In this document: one piece after another, positions 1 through 7,577 of the stretch
Position numbering within the stretch: the stretch's first letter is position 1
How the letters are laid out: every line of letters starts with the position of its first letter
From: Candidatus Omnitrophota bacterium
Lineage (GTDB): Bacteria > Omnitrophota > Gorgyraeia > S143-82
Direction: 5' to 3'
Assembly: GCA_027034965.1 (NCBI GenBank)
Contig: JALVWL010000169.1
Coordinates: forward strand, 1 to 34,228
DNA: 34,228 bases
Notes under the pieces: model-generated
Databases searched by the model: none
Told to the model about the DNA's origin: nothing
The model's input: the letters and a program-made list of their open reading frames with translations, nothing else
Position numbers and translations under genes: made by a program

Positions 1-423
1 AACCACCTTTATTCCCATGCTCCTTGCCGTTCCTTCAACCATCCTAACCGCTGCCTCCAGATCCATAGCATTCATATCCTGCATCTTCTGCTTGGCAATC
101 TCCTCTACCTTGTCCCTGGTTATCTGGGCAATGGTCTCTCTGCCCGCAGTACCAGAGGCCTTTGCTATAGCGCATGCCTTTTTTATCAACACAGAGGTAG
201 GAGGGCTCTTTATAATAAAATCAAAACTCCTATCCTCATAGACATTTATGACCACGGGCAAAATAAGACCTGGCTCTTTATCCCTGGTCTTATCATTAAA
301 ATCCTTAACAAAGGCACCTATATTGACCCCATGTTGTCCCAATGCAGGTCCCACAGGTGGTGCAGGGGTAGCCTGTCCTGCTGGTATCTGAAGTTTTATC
401 TGAGCAACCACATTCTTTGCCAT
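1..423 (-). CDS. rplK: 50S ribosomal protein L11 (3' end cut by the window edge)
   Basis: Translation from the ATG at 423 gives the typical L11 start MAKNVVAQIKLQIPAGQATP, then the PPVGPALGQHGVNI rRNA-contact segment, and ends at the edge with GTARSMGIKVV. L11 binds the 23S rRNA GTPase-associated region and is needed for factor-dependent steps and the stringent response. All 141 codons in view are open. The usual family length is about 141-142 residues, so at most a few residues and the stop lie outside. A good ribosome binding site (AAGGAGA) sits 6 nt before the start. It follows nusG by 17 nt, the classical secE-nusG-rplK order. Confidence 0.97.
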   Translation of the reverse strand, partial: MAKNVVAQIKLQIPAGQATPAPPVGPALGQHGVNIGAFVKDFNDKTRDKEPGLILPVVINVYEDRSFDFIIKSPPTSVLIKKACAIAKASGTAGRETIAQITRDKVEEIAKQKMQDMNAMDLEAAVRMVEGTARSMGIKVV

Positions 424-440
424 AAGCTATCTCCTTAATT

Positions 441-971
441 CTATATCTTCTCTACCTGCCAGAACTCTAACTCTACTGGTGTGGTCCTACCAAATATAGC
501 AACTGAGACCTTTACCTTTCCCTTATCAGGATATACTTCATCTATAACCCCACTAAAATTAAGAAAGGGTCCTTCAACCACACGCACTGCCTCTCCGGGA
601 AAGAACATTACTTTAGGAGTCGGTTTCTCCTGGGCCTCCTCACTACGACGCATAATCTCATTAACCTCTTTTTCTGTAAGAGGCGTAGGTTTATTCCCAG
701 CCCCTATAAAACCAGTAACTCCAGGGGTATTTCTTATCGCATACCAGGTCTCTTCATCCAGGTCCACCTCAACCAGTATGTATCCTGGGAAAAACTTTCT
801 TTCGGTTATCCTCTTCTGTCCCTTCTTTACCTCAGAGACCTGCTCCGTAGGAATAAATACCTTTGAAACCTTATCCCCCAATCCAAGCGTTTTTATCCTA
901 TGCTCTAACAAGGCCTTGACCTTATACTCGGAACCTGTTTGTGTATGCAGTACGTACCAGCGTCTTGCCAT
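441..971 (-). CDS. nusG: Transcription termination/antitermination factor NusG
   Basis: The 176-residue protein begins MARRWYVLHTQTGSEYKV, the conserved start of the NGN domain that binds RNA polymerase. It contains the FFPGYILVEVDLDEETWY segment and ends with a KOW domain (FFPGEAVRVVEGPFLNFSG, about residues 120-176). NusG suppresses pausing, links RNA polymerase to ribosomal protein S10 or Rho, and is nearly universal. Length is normal for a NusG without inserted domain. A GAGGT ribosome binding site precedes the ATG. It lies 4 nt after secE and 17 nt before rplK, so the three are co-transcribed. Confidence 0.98.
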   Translation of the reverse strand: MARRWYVLHTQTGSEYKVKALLEHRIKTLGLGDKVSKVFIPTEQVSEVKKGQKRITERKFFPGYILVEVDLDEETWYAIRNTPGVTGFIGAGNKPTPLTEKEVNEIMRRSEEAQEKPTPKVMFFPGEAVRVVEGPFLNFSGVIDEVYPDKGKVKVSVAIFGRTTPVELEFWQVEKI

Positions 972-975
972 AAAG

Positions 976-1161
976 CTACCTCAATATAAAATTAATTACC
1001 TTTAATATAATATAATCAACTATTCCCAAATAGGCCGCTAACAAAAATGTTACAAACAAAACCAGGGATGAGGAGACCAAGAGCTGCCTGCGAGACGGCC
1101 ATGAGACCCGCTTTAACTCTGCCCTTACTGCTCCTATAAAATCCCTTACTTTCGCTATCAT
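976..1161 (-). CDS. secE: Preprotein translocase subunit SecE (short form)
   Basis: This 61-residue protein has a basic amphipathic N-terminal helix (IAKVRDFIGAVRAELKRVSWPSRR) with the conserved VxWPSR element, followed by one transmembrane helix at about residues 29-55. That is the short single-span SecE form common outside gammaproteobacteria. SecE clamps SecY in the Sec translocon. The ribosome binding site is weak; the start was chosen because it gives the canonical N terminus. It lies 19 nt after tRNA-Trp and just before nusG. A competing 63-residue reading frame over the same DNA has no SecE-like or other recognisable features. Confidence 0.95.
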   Translation of the reverse strand: MIAKVRDFIGAVRAELKRVSWPSRRQLLVSSSLVLFVTFLLAAYLGIVDYIILKVINFILR

Positions 1162-1180
1162 ATCCAGCCATTCTCTTTAC

Positions 1181-1254
1181 CAGGCCTGGAGGGATTCGAA
1201 CCCCCAACCCGCGGTTTTGGAGACCGCCGCTCTGCCAGTTAGAGCTACAGGCCT
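1181..1254 (-). tRNA. tRNA-Trp (anticodon CCA)
   Basis: The minus strand folds into a full cloverleaf of 74 nt. The acceptor stem is AGGCCTG/CAGGCCT, the D arm GTAGCTCTAACTGGCAGAGC, the anticodon stem GCGGT/ACCGC with loop CTCCAAA (anticodon CCA), and the T arm GTTGGGGGTTCGAATCC. The discriminator is G, as expected for bacterial tRNA-Trp. The CCA end is not encoded. Its first two bases are also the last two bases of the rpmG stop codon, so the tRNA must be cut from the same transcript as rpmG and secE. Confidence 0.97.
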
Positions 1255-1408
1255 ATTTTTTCTTTACCTCTCTGTGGACCGTATGTTTACGGCAATACTT
1301 ACAATATTTGCGTAGCTCCAACCGCTCAGTATTCGTGCGCTTATTCTTCGTATAATGATAATTCCTATTTTTACACTCAGTACATTCCAAAGAAATTGGC
1401 TCTCTCAT
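1253..1408 (-). CDS. rpmG: 50S ribosomal protein L33
   Basis: A 51-residue reading frame from the ATG at 1408 to the TAG at 1255-1253 encodes MREPISLECTECKNRNYHYT and, near its end, KYCKYCRKHTVHREVKK. Two CxxC pairs (ECTEC and YCKYC) mark the zinc-binding (C+) form of L33, and both length and sequence match the family. L33 sits near the E site of the large ribosomal subunit. The gene lies between tRNA-Thr and tRNA-Trp, a common arrangement, and its TAG stop shares two bases with the 5' end of the tRNA-Trp. Confidence 0.96.
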   Translation of the reverse strand: MREPISLECTECKNRNYHYTKNKRTNTERLELRKYCKYCRKHTVHREVKKK

Positions 1409-1431
1409 ACCTGACTACCCTTTCCTGTTCA

Positions 1432-1504
1432 AGCCCACGACCGGATTTGAACCGGTGACCTCATCCTTACCAAGGATGTGCTCTGCCTACTGAGCTACGT
1501 GGGC
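1432..1504 (-). tRNA. tRNA-Thr (anticodon GGT)
   Basis: A 73-nt cloverleaf on the minus strand: acceptor stem GCCCACG/CGTGGGC, D arm GTAGCTCAGTAGGCAGAGC, anticodon stem CATCC/GGATG with loop TTGGTAA (anticodon GGT) and T arm ACCGGTTCAAATCCGGT. The CCA end is not encoded. It is the first gene behind the promoter at 1534-1562 and is followed by rpmG after 23 nt. Confidence 0.97.
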
Positions 1505-1533
1505 ACAATAAACCCCGGCACGGATAAGCCTTG

Positions 1534-1562
1534 ATTTTATAAGGCAAAGCAAGGTATGTCAA
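1534..1562 (-). promoter_or_regulatory. Strong sigma-70-type promoter of the tRNA-Thr-rpmG-tRNA-Trp-secE-nusG-rplK transcript
   Basis: On the minus strand a perfect -35 box TTGACA (1562-1557) is followed after exactly 17 nt by TAAAAT (1539-1534), five of six matches to the -10 consensus. Transcription would start about 24 nt before the tRNA-Thr. It sits in the only true gap here (1505-1586), just behind cimA and an 8-nt T run. Confidence 0.85.
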
Positions 1563-1586
1563 GAAAAAAAATATATTGCAGATCAA

Positions 1587-3149
1587 CTAACCTTTAATAA
1601 GCTTATACTCAACACTATCGATCAGTGCCTGCCAGGATGCCTCTATAATATTTTCTGAGACACCTATAGTAGTCCAGGACTCCTCACTATCCTGAGACTG
1701 TATCAAGACCCTGACCTTGGCAGCCGTTCCTTCACTGCCGTCAAGGACCCTGACCTTAAAGTCAGTCAAATGCATATCCTCTATCTGTGGATAAAACTTT
1801 TTAAGGGCCTGCCTGAGGGCAAAGTCAAGGGCATTGACAGGGCCATCTCCTTCTGCTACTGTATATTCGACCTTATCCTTTACCTTTATCTTGATAGTGG
1901 CCTCTGTCAAAATCTCTCCATCCTTTCGTTTCTCCACAATCACCCTGAAACCAAGCAGATCAAAGAATGGCGTTCTCCTCTTTACCTCGCGATGTAGCAA
2001 GACCTTAAAAGATGCCTCTGCTACTTCAAAATGGTATCCTTCGTATTCTAGGCGCTGAAGCAGGGCCATCACCTTATCTGCCTCAGCAGACTTCCTATCG
2101 AGCTCTATATCCATTTCCTTGGCACGCATTGAGAGAGAAGACCTGCCGGCCAACTCAGAGACCAGTATGCGTCTTTCATTACCCACGATCTCTGGATTGA
2201 TGTGTTCATATGTGCGAGGATTTTTCATAACTGCATTTATATGGACACCACCTTTATGGGCAAAGGCACTCCTACCCACAAATGGATGATTATTGGGTAG
2301 TTGCATATTAGCCACCTCTGCTATAAAATGGCTCACCTCTGTGAGTCTGGCCAGGGTTCGCTTTTTGATAGTAGGAACCTTTAGCTTAGCGCCAAGGACA
2401 CCGATAATCGTGGTAAGATTGGCATTCCCGCAACGTTCTCCATAACCATTCATCGTACCCTGCACCTGGACAGCCCCACATTCAACCGCTGCAATGGAAT
2501 TGGCCACCGCAAGCCCGCAATCATTATGGGAATGTATACCTATCGGGATAGACAATTTCCCCTTTACCTCATTTATTATAGCCACTACTTCGGAAGGCAA
2601 CGTACCACCATTGGTATCGCAGAGCACCACTATCTCGGCCCCGGCTGCCTCAGCGGCCTTTAAGGTATCAAGCGCATAAGCTGGATTGTCTTTGTATCCA
2701 TCGAAAAAGTGTTCTGCATCATAGAAGACTCTGATATTATGACGAACAAGATATTTTATAGAATCCTCTATCATCTTTAGATTTTCGGATAGGGGTATCT
2801 TAAATACATCTCTTACATGAAGGTCCCAGGTCTTGCCAAATATGGTAACTATCTCCACACCGCTTTGCAGGAATGCCTTTAAGTTTTTGTCCCTGCTGGC
2901 AGGATTATCTGCCCTCCGAGTGGACCCAAAGGCAACAACCTTCGCAGATTTAAGATTAAGATCCTTTACTCTTTTAAAATACTCCATATCCTTTGGATTA
3001 GAACCAGGCCAACCTCCTTCTATATAATGAATGCCAAGTTCATCAAGCTTTTCTGTAATCCTCAACTTGTCTTCAACAGAGAAGGAGATACCCTCACTCT
3101 GAGACCCATCCCTTAAAGTTGTGTCGTAAAGTTCTACTCTGTACTGCAT
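1587..3149 (-). CDS. cimA: (R)-citramalate synthase, CimA type
   Basis: This 520-residue enzyme of the isopropylmalate/homocitrate synthase family starts with ELYDTTLRDGSQSEGISFS, the metal-binding DTTLRDG motif. It carries the HSHNDCGLAVANS motif (metal-binding histidines) and a GTMNGYGERCGNANL segment. A C-terminal regulatory (LeuA dimer-type) domain covers about residues 385-520. Family members of this form condense acetyl-CoA with pyruvate to citramalate, giving 2-oxobutyrate for isoleucine without threonine. Length and the EGISFS variant (rather than the EQxPG of LeuA) favour CimA over 2-isopropylmalate synthase. It is the last gene before the tRNA-Thr promoter and follows the thioredoxin-like gene by 9 nt. 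Confidence 0.93.
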   Translation of the reverse strand: MQYRVELYDTTLRDGSQSEGISFSVEDKLRITEKLDELGIHYIEGGWPGSNPKDMEYFKRVKDLNLKSAKVVAFGSTRRADNPASRDKNLKAFLQSGVEIVTIFGKTWDLHVRDVFKIPLSENLKMIEDSIKYLVRHNIRVFYDAEHFFDGYKDNPAYALDTLKAAEAAGAEIVVLCDTNGGTLPSEVVAIINEVKGKLSIPIGIHSHNDCGLAVANSIAAVECGAVQVQGTMNGYGERCGNANLTTIIGVLGAKLKVPTIKKRTLARLTEVSHFIAEVANMQLPNNHPFVGRSAFAHKGGVHINAVMKNPRTYEHINPEIVGNERRILVSELAGRSSLSMRAKEMDIELDRKSAEADKVMALLQRLEYEGYHFEVAEASFKVLLHREVKRRTPFFDLLGFRVIVEKRKDGEILTEATIKIKVKDKVEYTVAEGDGPVNALDFALRQALKKFYPQIEDMHLTDFKVRVLDGSEGTAAKVRVLIQSQDSEESWTTIGVSENIIEASWQALIDSVEYKLIKG

Positions 3150-3158
3150 AATCCCAAA

Positions 3159-3674
3159 TTACCTCTTCGTCTCTTCCAATCGATTAATAATTCGATTCAT
3201 TATACCCCTCAGGCTAAAACCATAATCGAAGACATATCCATCCTTATCGATAACAACTATCGTAGGCACACCACGAATTCCGTACATATAGCCAACAACC
3301 CCATCTCTATCTATCCCCACAGGAAAGGTTATTCCCCTGGCATCTAGGTAATTTTTTACCTTTCCAATATCCTGCTCCAGGGCAACTCCACAAAACTTAA
3401 TCTCATTTCCATATTGACTATTATAATCATTCATATCAGTAATGGCCCTGGCACAATGTGGACACCAGGTTGTCCAGAACAATATCACGGTAAACTCCTT
3501 ATCTTCAAGGGCCTTCCCAATGATACAGTCCTGGCCCGACTGGATATTTACAGGTGCTAAACGGAACTCCGGGGCCTTTATCTTGTCATCCAATACCTGC
3601 CCATAAGCCAAATACAGCTGTCCTCCTATACTCAACATTGTCCAAAGTATAATCAACACTATATTCTTCACCAT
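3159..3674 (-). CDS. TlpA/ResA-like membrane-anchored thioredoxin
   Basis: The protein has an N-terminal hydrophobic signal or anchor segment (about residues 4-25), then a thioredoxin fold with the active site WCPHC (Cys71 and Cys74) and a cis-proline region RGVPTIVVID. Such proteins reduce or transfer disulfides outside the cytoplasm, for example during cytochrome c maturation. The longer open frame up to 3755 is rejected because it runs far into the upstream gene. Two starts compete: ATG at 3674, and GTG at 3671. The GTG overlaps the upstream stop as GTGA and has a GGAGG site at better spacing (5 nt). Electrons are probably supplied by the CcdA-like protein directly upstream. Confidence 0.88.
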   Translation of the reverse strand: MVKNIVLIILWTMLSIGGQLYLAYGQVLDDKIKAPEFRLAPVNIQSGQDCIIGKALEDKEFTVILFWTTWCPHCARAITDMNDYNSQYGNEIKFCGVALEQDIGKVKNYLDARGITFPVGIDRDGVVGYMYGIRGVPTIVVIDKDGYVFDYGFSLRGIMNRIINRLEETKR

Positions 3675-4330
3675 AACCTCCCTGCTCTGAATGTAAAATA
3701 TACCCCTAATAGGAATAAAAGCCAAGCGAAAAGCGAATAAATTAGATTCATCCAATTTCCAGGCCTTGGCACTGACTTCATTGCACCTACCAAAACCGAA
3801 ATCAACAGATATACGCTGCCCATCCCAAGTGAGAATATAAACAACAAGACAGCTCCCAATACCGGTCCCATCTGTTTGCCTGCGATATAAGACAATATAG
3901 TAAGTACAATTGGGGTACTGCAGGCAGTCGCCATAATACCAGCCCCTGCCCCAAGTATCAATGACTCTATAAAACCTAATTCCTCTTCTACCTTCTGGGA
4001 AAATCTAAGAAAAGGCAGCTTAATTATGTCCCAATAGTGAAATGCTCCAATAAAGCATACGCCCGACATAAATAAATATATCCAGGGACTGCCGGCCCAT
4101 TTGCCTAGGAAAACACCTGCCAATCCAGCCAATAATCCAAGGCCTGTATATACACTGCTAAGCCCAAGGATAAAGCCCAAGGAATATAGGAAGACCTCCT
4201 TCCAGTTCTTTGCATTGGTACCGATAAAACCTATAATCAATGGGATAACCGGATAGACGCAGGGTGTCAGACTAGCCAACATCCCGGCCCCAAAACAGGA
4301 CGCAGCGAAAAGGATAATATTCATATCCAT
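3668..4330 (-). CDS. CcdA/DsbD-type transmembrane thiol-electron transporter
   Basis: About 220 residues with six predicted membrane spans. The family signature LTPCVYPVIPLIIGF lies near the N terminus (first redox cysteine) and a second cysteine occurs in ATACSTPIVL. CcdA/DsbD proteins move electrons from cytoplasmic thioredoxin across the membrane to extracytoplasmic thiol proteins. The overlap with the TlpA-like gene (stop and start share bases) makes the pair a functional unit. The open frame begins with TTG at 4336, but the ATG at 4330 has AAGGG 8 nt upstream and is preferred; an ATG at 4324 is also possible. No cytochrome c biogenesis gene is visible, so the physiological target is unknown. 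Confidence 0.88.
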   Translation of the reverse strand: MDMNIILFAASCFGAGMLASLTPCVYPVIPLIIGFIGTNAKNWKEVFLYSLGFILGLSSVYTGLGLLAGLAGVFLGKWAGSPWIYLFMSGVCFIGAFHYWDIIKLPFLRFSQKVEEELGFIESLILGAGAGIMATACSTPIVLTILSYIAGKQMGPVLGAVLLFIFSLGMGSVYLLISVLVGAMKSVPRPGNWMNLIYSLFAWLLFLLGVYFTFRAGRLW

Positions 4331-4383
4331 ATGCAATACCCTTTCAGTATCTTCTATATCATCATCTCGACTTACACATTAAA

Positions 4384-4408
4384 CCCGGATTATCCCGGAT
4401 TATGCATT
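4384..4408. repeat. CCGGATTATGCATT box with tandem 10-mer upstream of ccdA
   Basis: The decamer CCCGGATTAT occurs twice in tandem (4384-4393 and 4394-4403), followed by GCATT. The 14-nt word CCGGATTATGCATT at 4395-4408 recurs exactly at 33502-33515, again shortly upstream of a gene start and next to the long repeat. Function unknown; it may be part of the repeat unit or a cis-regulatory box. Confidence 0.6.
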
Positions 4409-4465
4409 AAAATCCTTCATCTTCCATCACTTGGTTAATCAAACATCTCTTTTCTTATCTAAAAA

Positions 4466-4600
4466 TAAGCATGAAGAATGGAGCATGGAGAATGAAGGAA
4501 ATTTTTCATTAAGAAGGAAAAATATCCTAGTAAATAAAAATCCTTCATGCTCCCTTCTTCCTCCTCCATTCTCAAAACTTGAGTTGTGGTTTTTAGTTTT
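4466..4600. repeat. Dispersed palindromic repeat, copy A
   Basis: Positions 4466-4550 match 33567-33651 over 85 nt without gaps and with 5 differences; a diverged right part continues to about 4600. Within it, the arm ending GAATGAAGGA at 4499 and the arm starting TCCTTCATGC at 4541 are imperfect inverted repeats around a 41-nt A/T-rich loop (13 pairs, one mismatch, next to the loop). The gap between ccdA and cvpA (4331-4631) holds no other feature. On the minus strand the hairpin is followed by TTATTTTT, so it could also end transcription of the cvpA transcript. Confidence 0.75.
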
Positions 4601-4631
4601 GCGTTTTGAGTTTCTATTGCATATTTCGAAA

Positions 4632-5186
4632 TCATTTCTTCGTCAAGTCTTTTATATATACAAGCTTATTTGGGACAAAACCCCTATTCAAATAGGGCCG
4701 AATAACATAATCAGCACTCAAGGTATACACATAGGCAGGCAGGCTATATATATGTTTAGCCAATCTAGTCTTCTCGATAGAGCCCTCCAGGGCTTTCCAG
4801 GGAGACAGGTATATCCAGAAGGTAAACAGAGATGCACTTAATATACCAGCAATAGAACCAAGGACTATACCGAATAATTTTTCAAAGAGGCTTACCTGAC
4901 TGCCAGCAAGAAAGAATAGCAGCAACTCCCGAAATAATCGTATTACTATCATCAGACCAGTAAACAGTAATCCGAAGGCAATAAAATCGCCAAAACCTGT
5001 CGGAAGAACCGGCATCTTGACCTTAACAATATCTGTAACACGAGGATAAAAATGCAACGAAAATAAGAGGATAAACAACACTGCTATAACATTGTATATC
5101 CCGACTAGAAGTCCCCGCTTCACAGCGCTCAAAATAGATATCACAATCACAAGTAATATCAATGCATCCACAACTACGCTTATCAT
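4632..5186 (-). CDS. CvpA family membrane protein
   Basis: This 184-residue protein begins with a membrane span followed by the CvpA-type turn AVKRGLLVGIYNVIAVL and has about four spans ending near residue 130, then a soluble tail. CvpA proteins are found in most bacteria and are needed for colicin V export in E. coli and for envelope stress tolerance, but their molecular action is not settled. Nothing around it (folE upstream, a repeat downstream) points to a specific partner. It lies 4 nt after folE, so it is probably the last gene of that transcript. Confidence 0.85.
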   Translation of the reverse strand: MISVVVDALILLVIVISILSAVKRGLLVGIYNVIAVLFILLFSLHFYPRVTDIVKVKMPVLPTGFGDFIAFGLLFTGLMIVIRLFRELLLFFLAGSQVSLFEKLFGIVLGSIAGILSASLFTFWIYLSPWKALEGSIEKTRLAKHIYSLPAYVYTLSADYVIRPYLNRGFVPNKLVYIKDLTKK

Positions 5187-5190
5187 ATAT

Positions 5191-5754
5191 TCACCTCCTC
5201 AGCAAAAGGCTCAAGACCTCATTCCGTGTCTTCTCGTTCTCTCTAAAGATGCCTCTCACTGCACTTGTAATAACCAGCGAGCCTGGTTTTCTCACTCCCC
5301 TCATACTCATACACAAATGCTCTGCCTCTATTACTACCATAACACCGATCGGTTTCAACCTGTTCTCTATGCTCTCGGCAATCTGGGTGGTCAGCCTTTC
5401 CTGGAGTTGCGGCCTCTTCGAAAACAGTTCTGCAACCTTGATTATCTTGCTTAGGCCAGCAATCCTTCCCCTCCCAGGCAAATAGGCAATGTGTATCTTG
5501 CCCATAAACGGCAAGAGATGGTGCTCACACATCGAATGAAAGGCGATGTCCCTTATGAGCACGACTTCATCATGCCTCTCTTCCAGGGCGACATCCAAAA
5601 CAGAGGCCGCATCAACACCTATACCTGCGAATATCTCCTCAAACATATCCGCCACTCGTTGGGGCGTCTTTAATAACTCTGCCCTGTCAGGGTCCTCTCC
5701 TATTCCCTCCAGGATTAATCGCACTCCTTGTTGTATCTTTTCTTTATCCATCAT
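5191..5754 (-). CDS. folE: GTP cyclohydrolase I
   Basis: A 187-residue FolE with the expected zinc ligands: Cys76 and His79 in SMCEHHLLPF and Cys148 in EHLCMSMRGV. It also has the conserved KIHIAYLPGRGRIAGLSKI and RPQLQERLT segments. The enzyme converts GTP to 7,8-dihydroneopterin triphosphate, the first step of folate (or queuosine/pterin) synthesis. Length matches the family. Its ATG overlaps the pilM stop by 4 nt (ATGA), which suggests translational coupling. No other folate gene is next to it. Confidence 0.96.
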   Translation of the reverse strand: MMDKEKIQQGVRLILEGIGEDPDRAELLKTPQRVADMFEEIFAGIGVDAASVLDVALEERHDEVVLIRDIAFHSMCEHHLLPFMGKIHIAYLPGRGRIAGLSKIIKVAELFSKRPQLQERLTTQIAESIENRLKPIGVMVVIEAEHLCMSMRGVRKPGSLVITSAVRGIFRENEKTRNEVLSLLLRR

Positions 5755-6737
5755 AGTGTCATCATCCCAAGTACAGGCGTAAGTTCTTGTAGGTGCTCAA
5801 CCGTAAAATTATGAACCTCTGGATCCGAAGATAGGAGCCTGCTTTCAGGGAAATTTAACAATTGAATATCGAGGTCCAATCTATCTGCCAAGAATTCCAA
5901 TAATCCCCTTAAATTGGCAGTTCCCCCTGTCAATATCAATTTCTCTGGCATCTCACCAAACTGACTTTCATAGTAGTCTATCGATATATATATCTCATCG
6001 GCGATGTGATTCAACACCCTATTGGCAAGGGTAACCACATCCGCTACTGCACTTTCTCCTTTCTTTATCGTCTCGGCAACATTCATAGCCACATCTAATC
6101 TATCCCGAATAAGGATATCTATATCTACACCACCAATCGCGACTGTCCGAATAAAATTTATCTTATCCTCATCCAGAATCATTATATTGGTAGAGCTCTT
6201 CCCTATATCAACTACACAGATAGGCTTCTCCTCTAGAGGATATACAAGGGATACCAGATTTGCGGTTAATGCAGACTCAAAGGTTATCAATCTCGCCCGA
6301 TAACCTGCATTGTAAATCGCCCTTTCAAACGACATCAAAACCGCTCTATCTATAGCTACCAAAAGAACCGGTGTCTTTACAAGACTTCCTTCATCAAATG
6401 AAACTGCCTCGATAACCGCATCTTTTATGCGGCTAGGGATATACCTGGCCGCCTCAGAGGCCACAACCGCCTCCAGTCTCCTTTTGGGGACATTAGGAAA
6501 ACTGGCATACCTGAACAAAAAATAACTAGAAGGTATGGAAACATTTAAGACCGCGCTTCTTATGTCCAGCTCCCAGAGGGCATCTTTTATCGCAGAAGAG
6601 AGATTCTTAAATATATCTATACCCGCATCATAGGGCACAATAGATACTGCATCTATAATGAATCTACCAGACTTGCGCCTTCCTACCAGCGCCTTTACTG
6701 ATGATGAGCCTATATCCAGGTGCACATTATTCGCCAC
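5751..6737 (-). CDS. PilM-like actin-fold ATPase, without pilN/O/P neighbours
   Basis: This 328-residue protein has the FtsA/PilM actin-like fold. The phosphate-1 loop is HLDIGSSSVKALVG at the N terminus, phosphate-2 is CVVDIGKSSTNIMIL, and the adenosine loop is LILTGGTANLRGL. PilM forms a cytoplasmic ring that binds the N terminus of PilN under the type IV pilus or type II secretion machine. Here no pilN, pilO, pilP or pilQ follows; the next genes are folE and cvpA. It may serve a pilus encoded elsewhere or be a divergent relative. Its start overlaps the lipA end by 11 nt. Confidence 0.8.
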   Translation of the reverse strand: MANNVHLDIGSSSVKALVGRRKSGRFIIDAVSIVPYDAGIDIFKNLSSAIKDALWELDIRSAVLNVSIPSSYFLFRYASFPNVPKRRLEAVVASEAARYIPSRIKDAVIEAVSFDEGSLVKTPVLLVAIDRAVLMSFERAIYNAGYRARLITFESALTANLVSLVYPLEEKPICVVDIGKSSTNIMILDEDKINFIRTVAIGGVDIDILIRDRLDVAMNVAETIKKGESAVADVVTLANRVLNHIADEIYISIDYYESQFGEMPEKLILTGGTANLRGLLEFLADRLDLDIQLLNFPESRLLSSDPEVHNFTVEHLQELTPVLGMMTL

Positions 6738-7554
6738 TATCCCCCCCTACAAAACTACTCCTTACAAACGGACCCGACCATACAAAAGAAAATCCCATCT
6801 CCAGGGCCTGTCTTCTTATATAATCAAATTCCCTTTCATTATAATACTTTCGCACTGGATAATTAAGCCCATTTTTGGGCGGCAGATATTGGCCAATGCA
6901 AACTGCCCGACAACCCGTTTCATATATATCTCTCAAGACATCCATTATCTCTGAAAACTCCTCGCCCAACCCCAGCATTATAGAAGACTTTACTATAGCC
7001 CTGGAATTCTCAGCCAGGAATCTTATAACATTCAAGGATCTCTTATAGTCCGATAACGGGCGAATGATAGGATAGAGCCTTGCGATTGTCTCCATATTAT
7101 GACCTATTATATCTACATCCAAGGATGTTATCCTATAAAGCAGTGCTTCATCTCCCAGGAAATCCGGGATCAAGAGTTCTATTTTCAGAAAAGGGAATCG
7201 CGCCCTCAACACACTAACCATCTCAATGAAATGTCCAGCCCCATAATCAGGCAAGTCATCTCGAGTTACAGATGTAATAACCAGAAATTCCAGACCCAAT
7301 CTTTCCACCAGATTAGAGACTGCCTCTATCTCATAGGAAAAATGCCTATCTCCTCTTGCGGACTTTCTAACCCCACAAAACTTACAAGTCCTGGTACAGG
7401 TCTGGCCAAGAATAAGCACAGAGACCCGCTTAGAGGAAAAACACTGGGGTCTATTCGGGCAGGAACCAGAAACACAGATGGTAGAGACAGAGAGCTGGGC
7501 AAGGCCCTGAATCATCGACTCGAGATTTTCGGAATTAATGAGACGAACCTTCAT
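6727..7554 (-). CDS. lipA: Lipoyl synthase
   Basis: All LipA signatures are present. The auxiliary cluster motif CX4CX5C is Cys27, Cys32 and Cys38 (CVSGSCPNRPQC), the radical SAM motif CX3CX2C is Cys53, Cys57 and Cys60 (CTRTCKFC), and the serine ligand is in the C-terminal RSSF. The 275-residue length is slightly short because the N-terminal extension is minimal. LipA inserts two sulfurs into octanoyl groups on lipoyl domains of 2-oxoacid dehydrogenases or GcvH. No lipB, lplA or dehydrogenase gene is in the window. Its start is 23 nt behind the CdaR-like mini-gene. Confidence 0.95.
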   Translation of the reverse strand: MKVRLINSENLESMIQGLAQLSVSTICVSGSCPNRPQCFSSKRVSVLILGQTCTRTCKFCGVRKSARGDRHFSYEIEAVSNLVERLGLEFLVITSVTRDDLPDYGAGHFIEMVSVLRARFPFLKIELLIPDFLGDEALLYRITSLDVDIIGHNMETIARLYPIIRPLSDYKRSLNVIRFLAENSRAIVKSSIMLGLGEEFSEIMDVLRDIYETGCRAVCIGQYLPPKNGLNYPVRKYYNEREFDYIRRQALEMGFSFVWSGPFVRSSFVGGDSGE

Positions 7555-7577
7555 AACTTATAAAATCACAACCGAGT

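Noticed and set aside
1016..1207. 63-residue minus-strand frame overlapping secE
   Set aside because: Its composition has no recognisable domain and it runs through the tRNA-Trp 3' end; secE in the other frame is clear.
1563..1570. Run of eight T on the minus strand behind cimA
   Set aside because: No stem precedes the T run, so it does not qualify as an intrinsic terminator.
3675..3755. 27-residue N-terminal extension of the TlpA-like protein
   Set aside because: It lies wholly within the ccdA coding region and precedes a good signal-anchor start with its own ribosome binding site.
4431..4841. 136-residue plus-strand frame across repeat copy A and the cvpA end
   Set aside because: Half lies in the repeat and half antisense to cvpA; no protein-like pattern.
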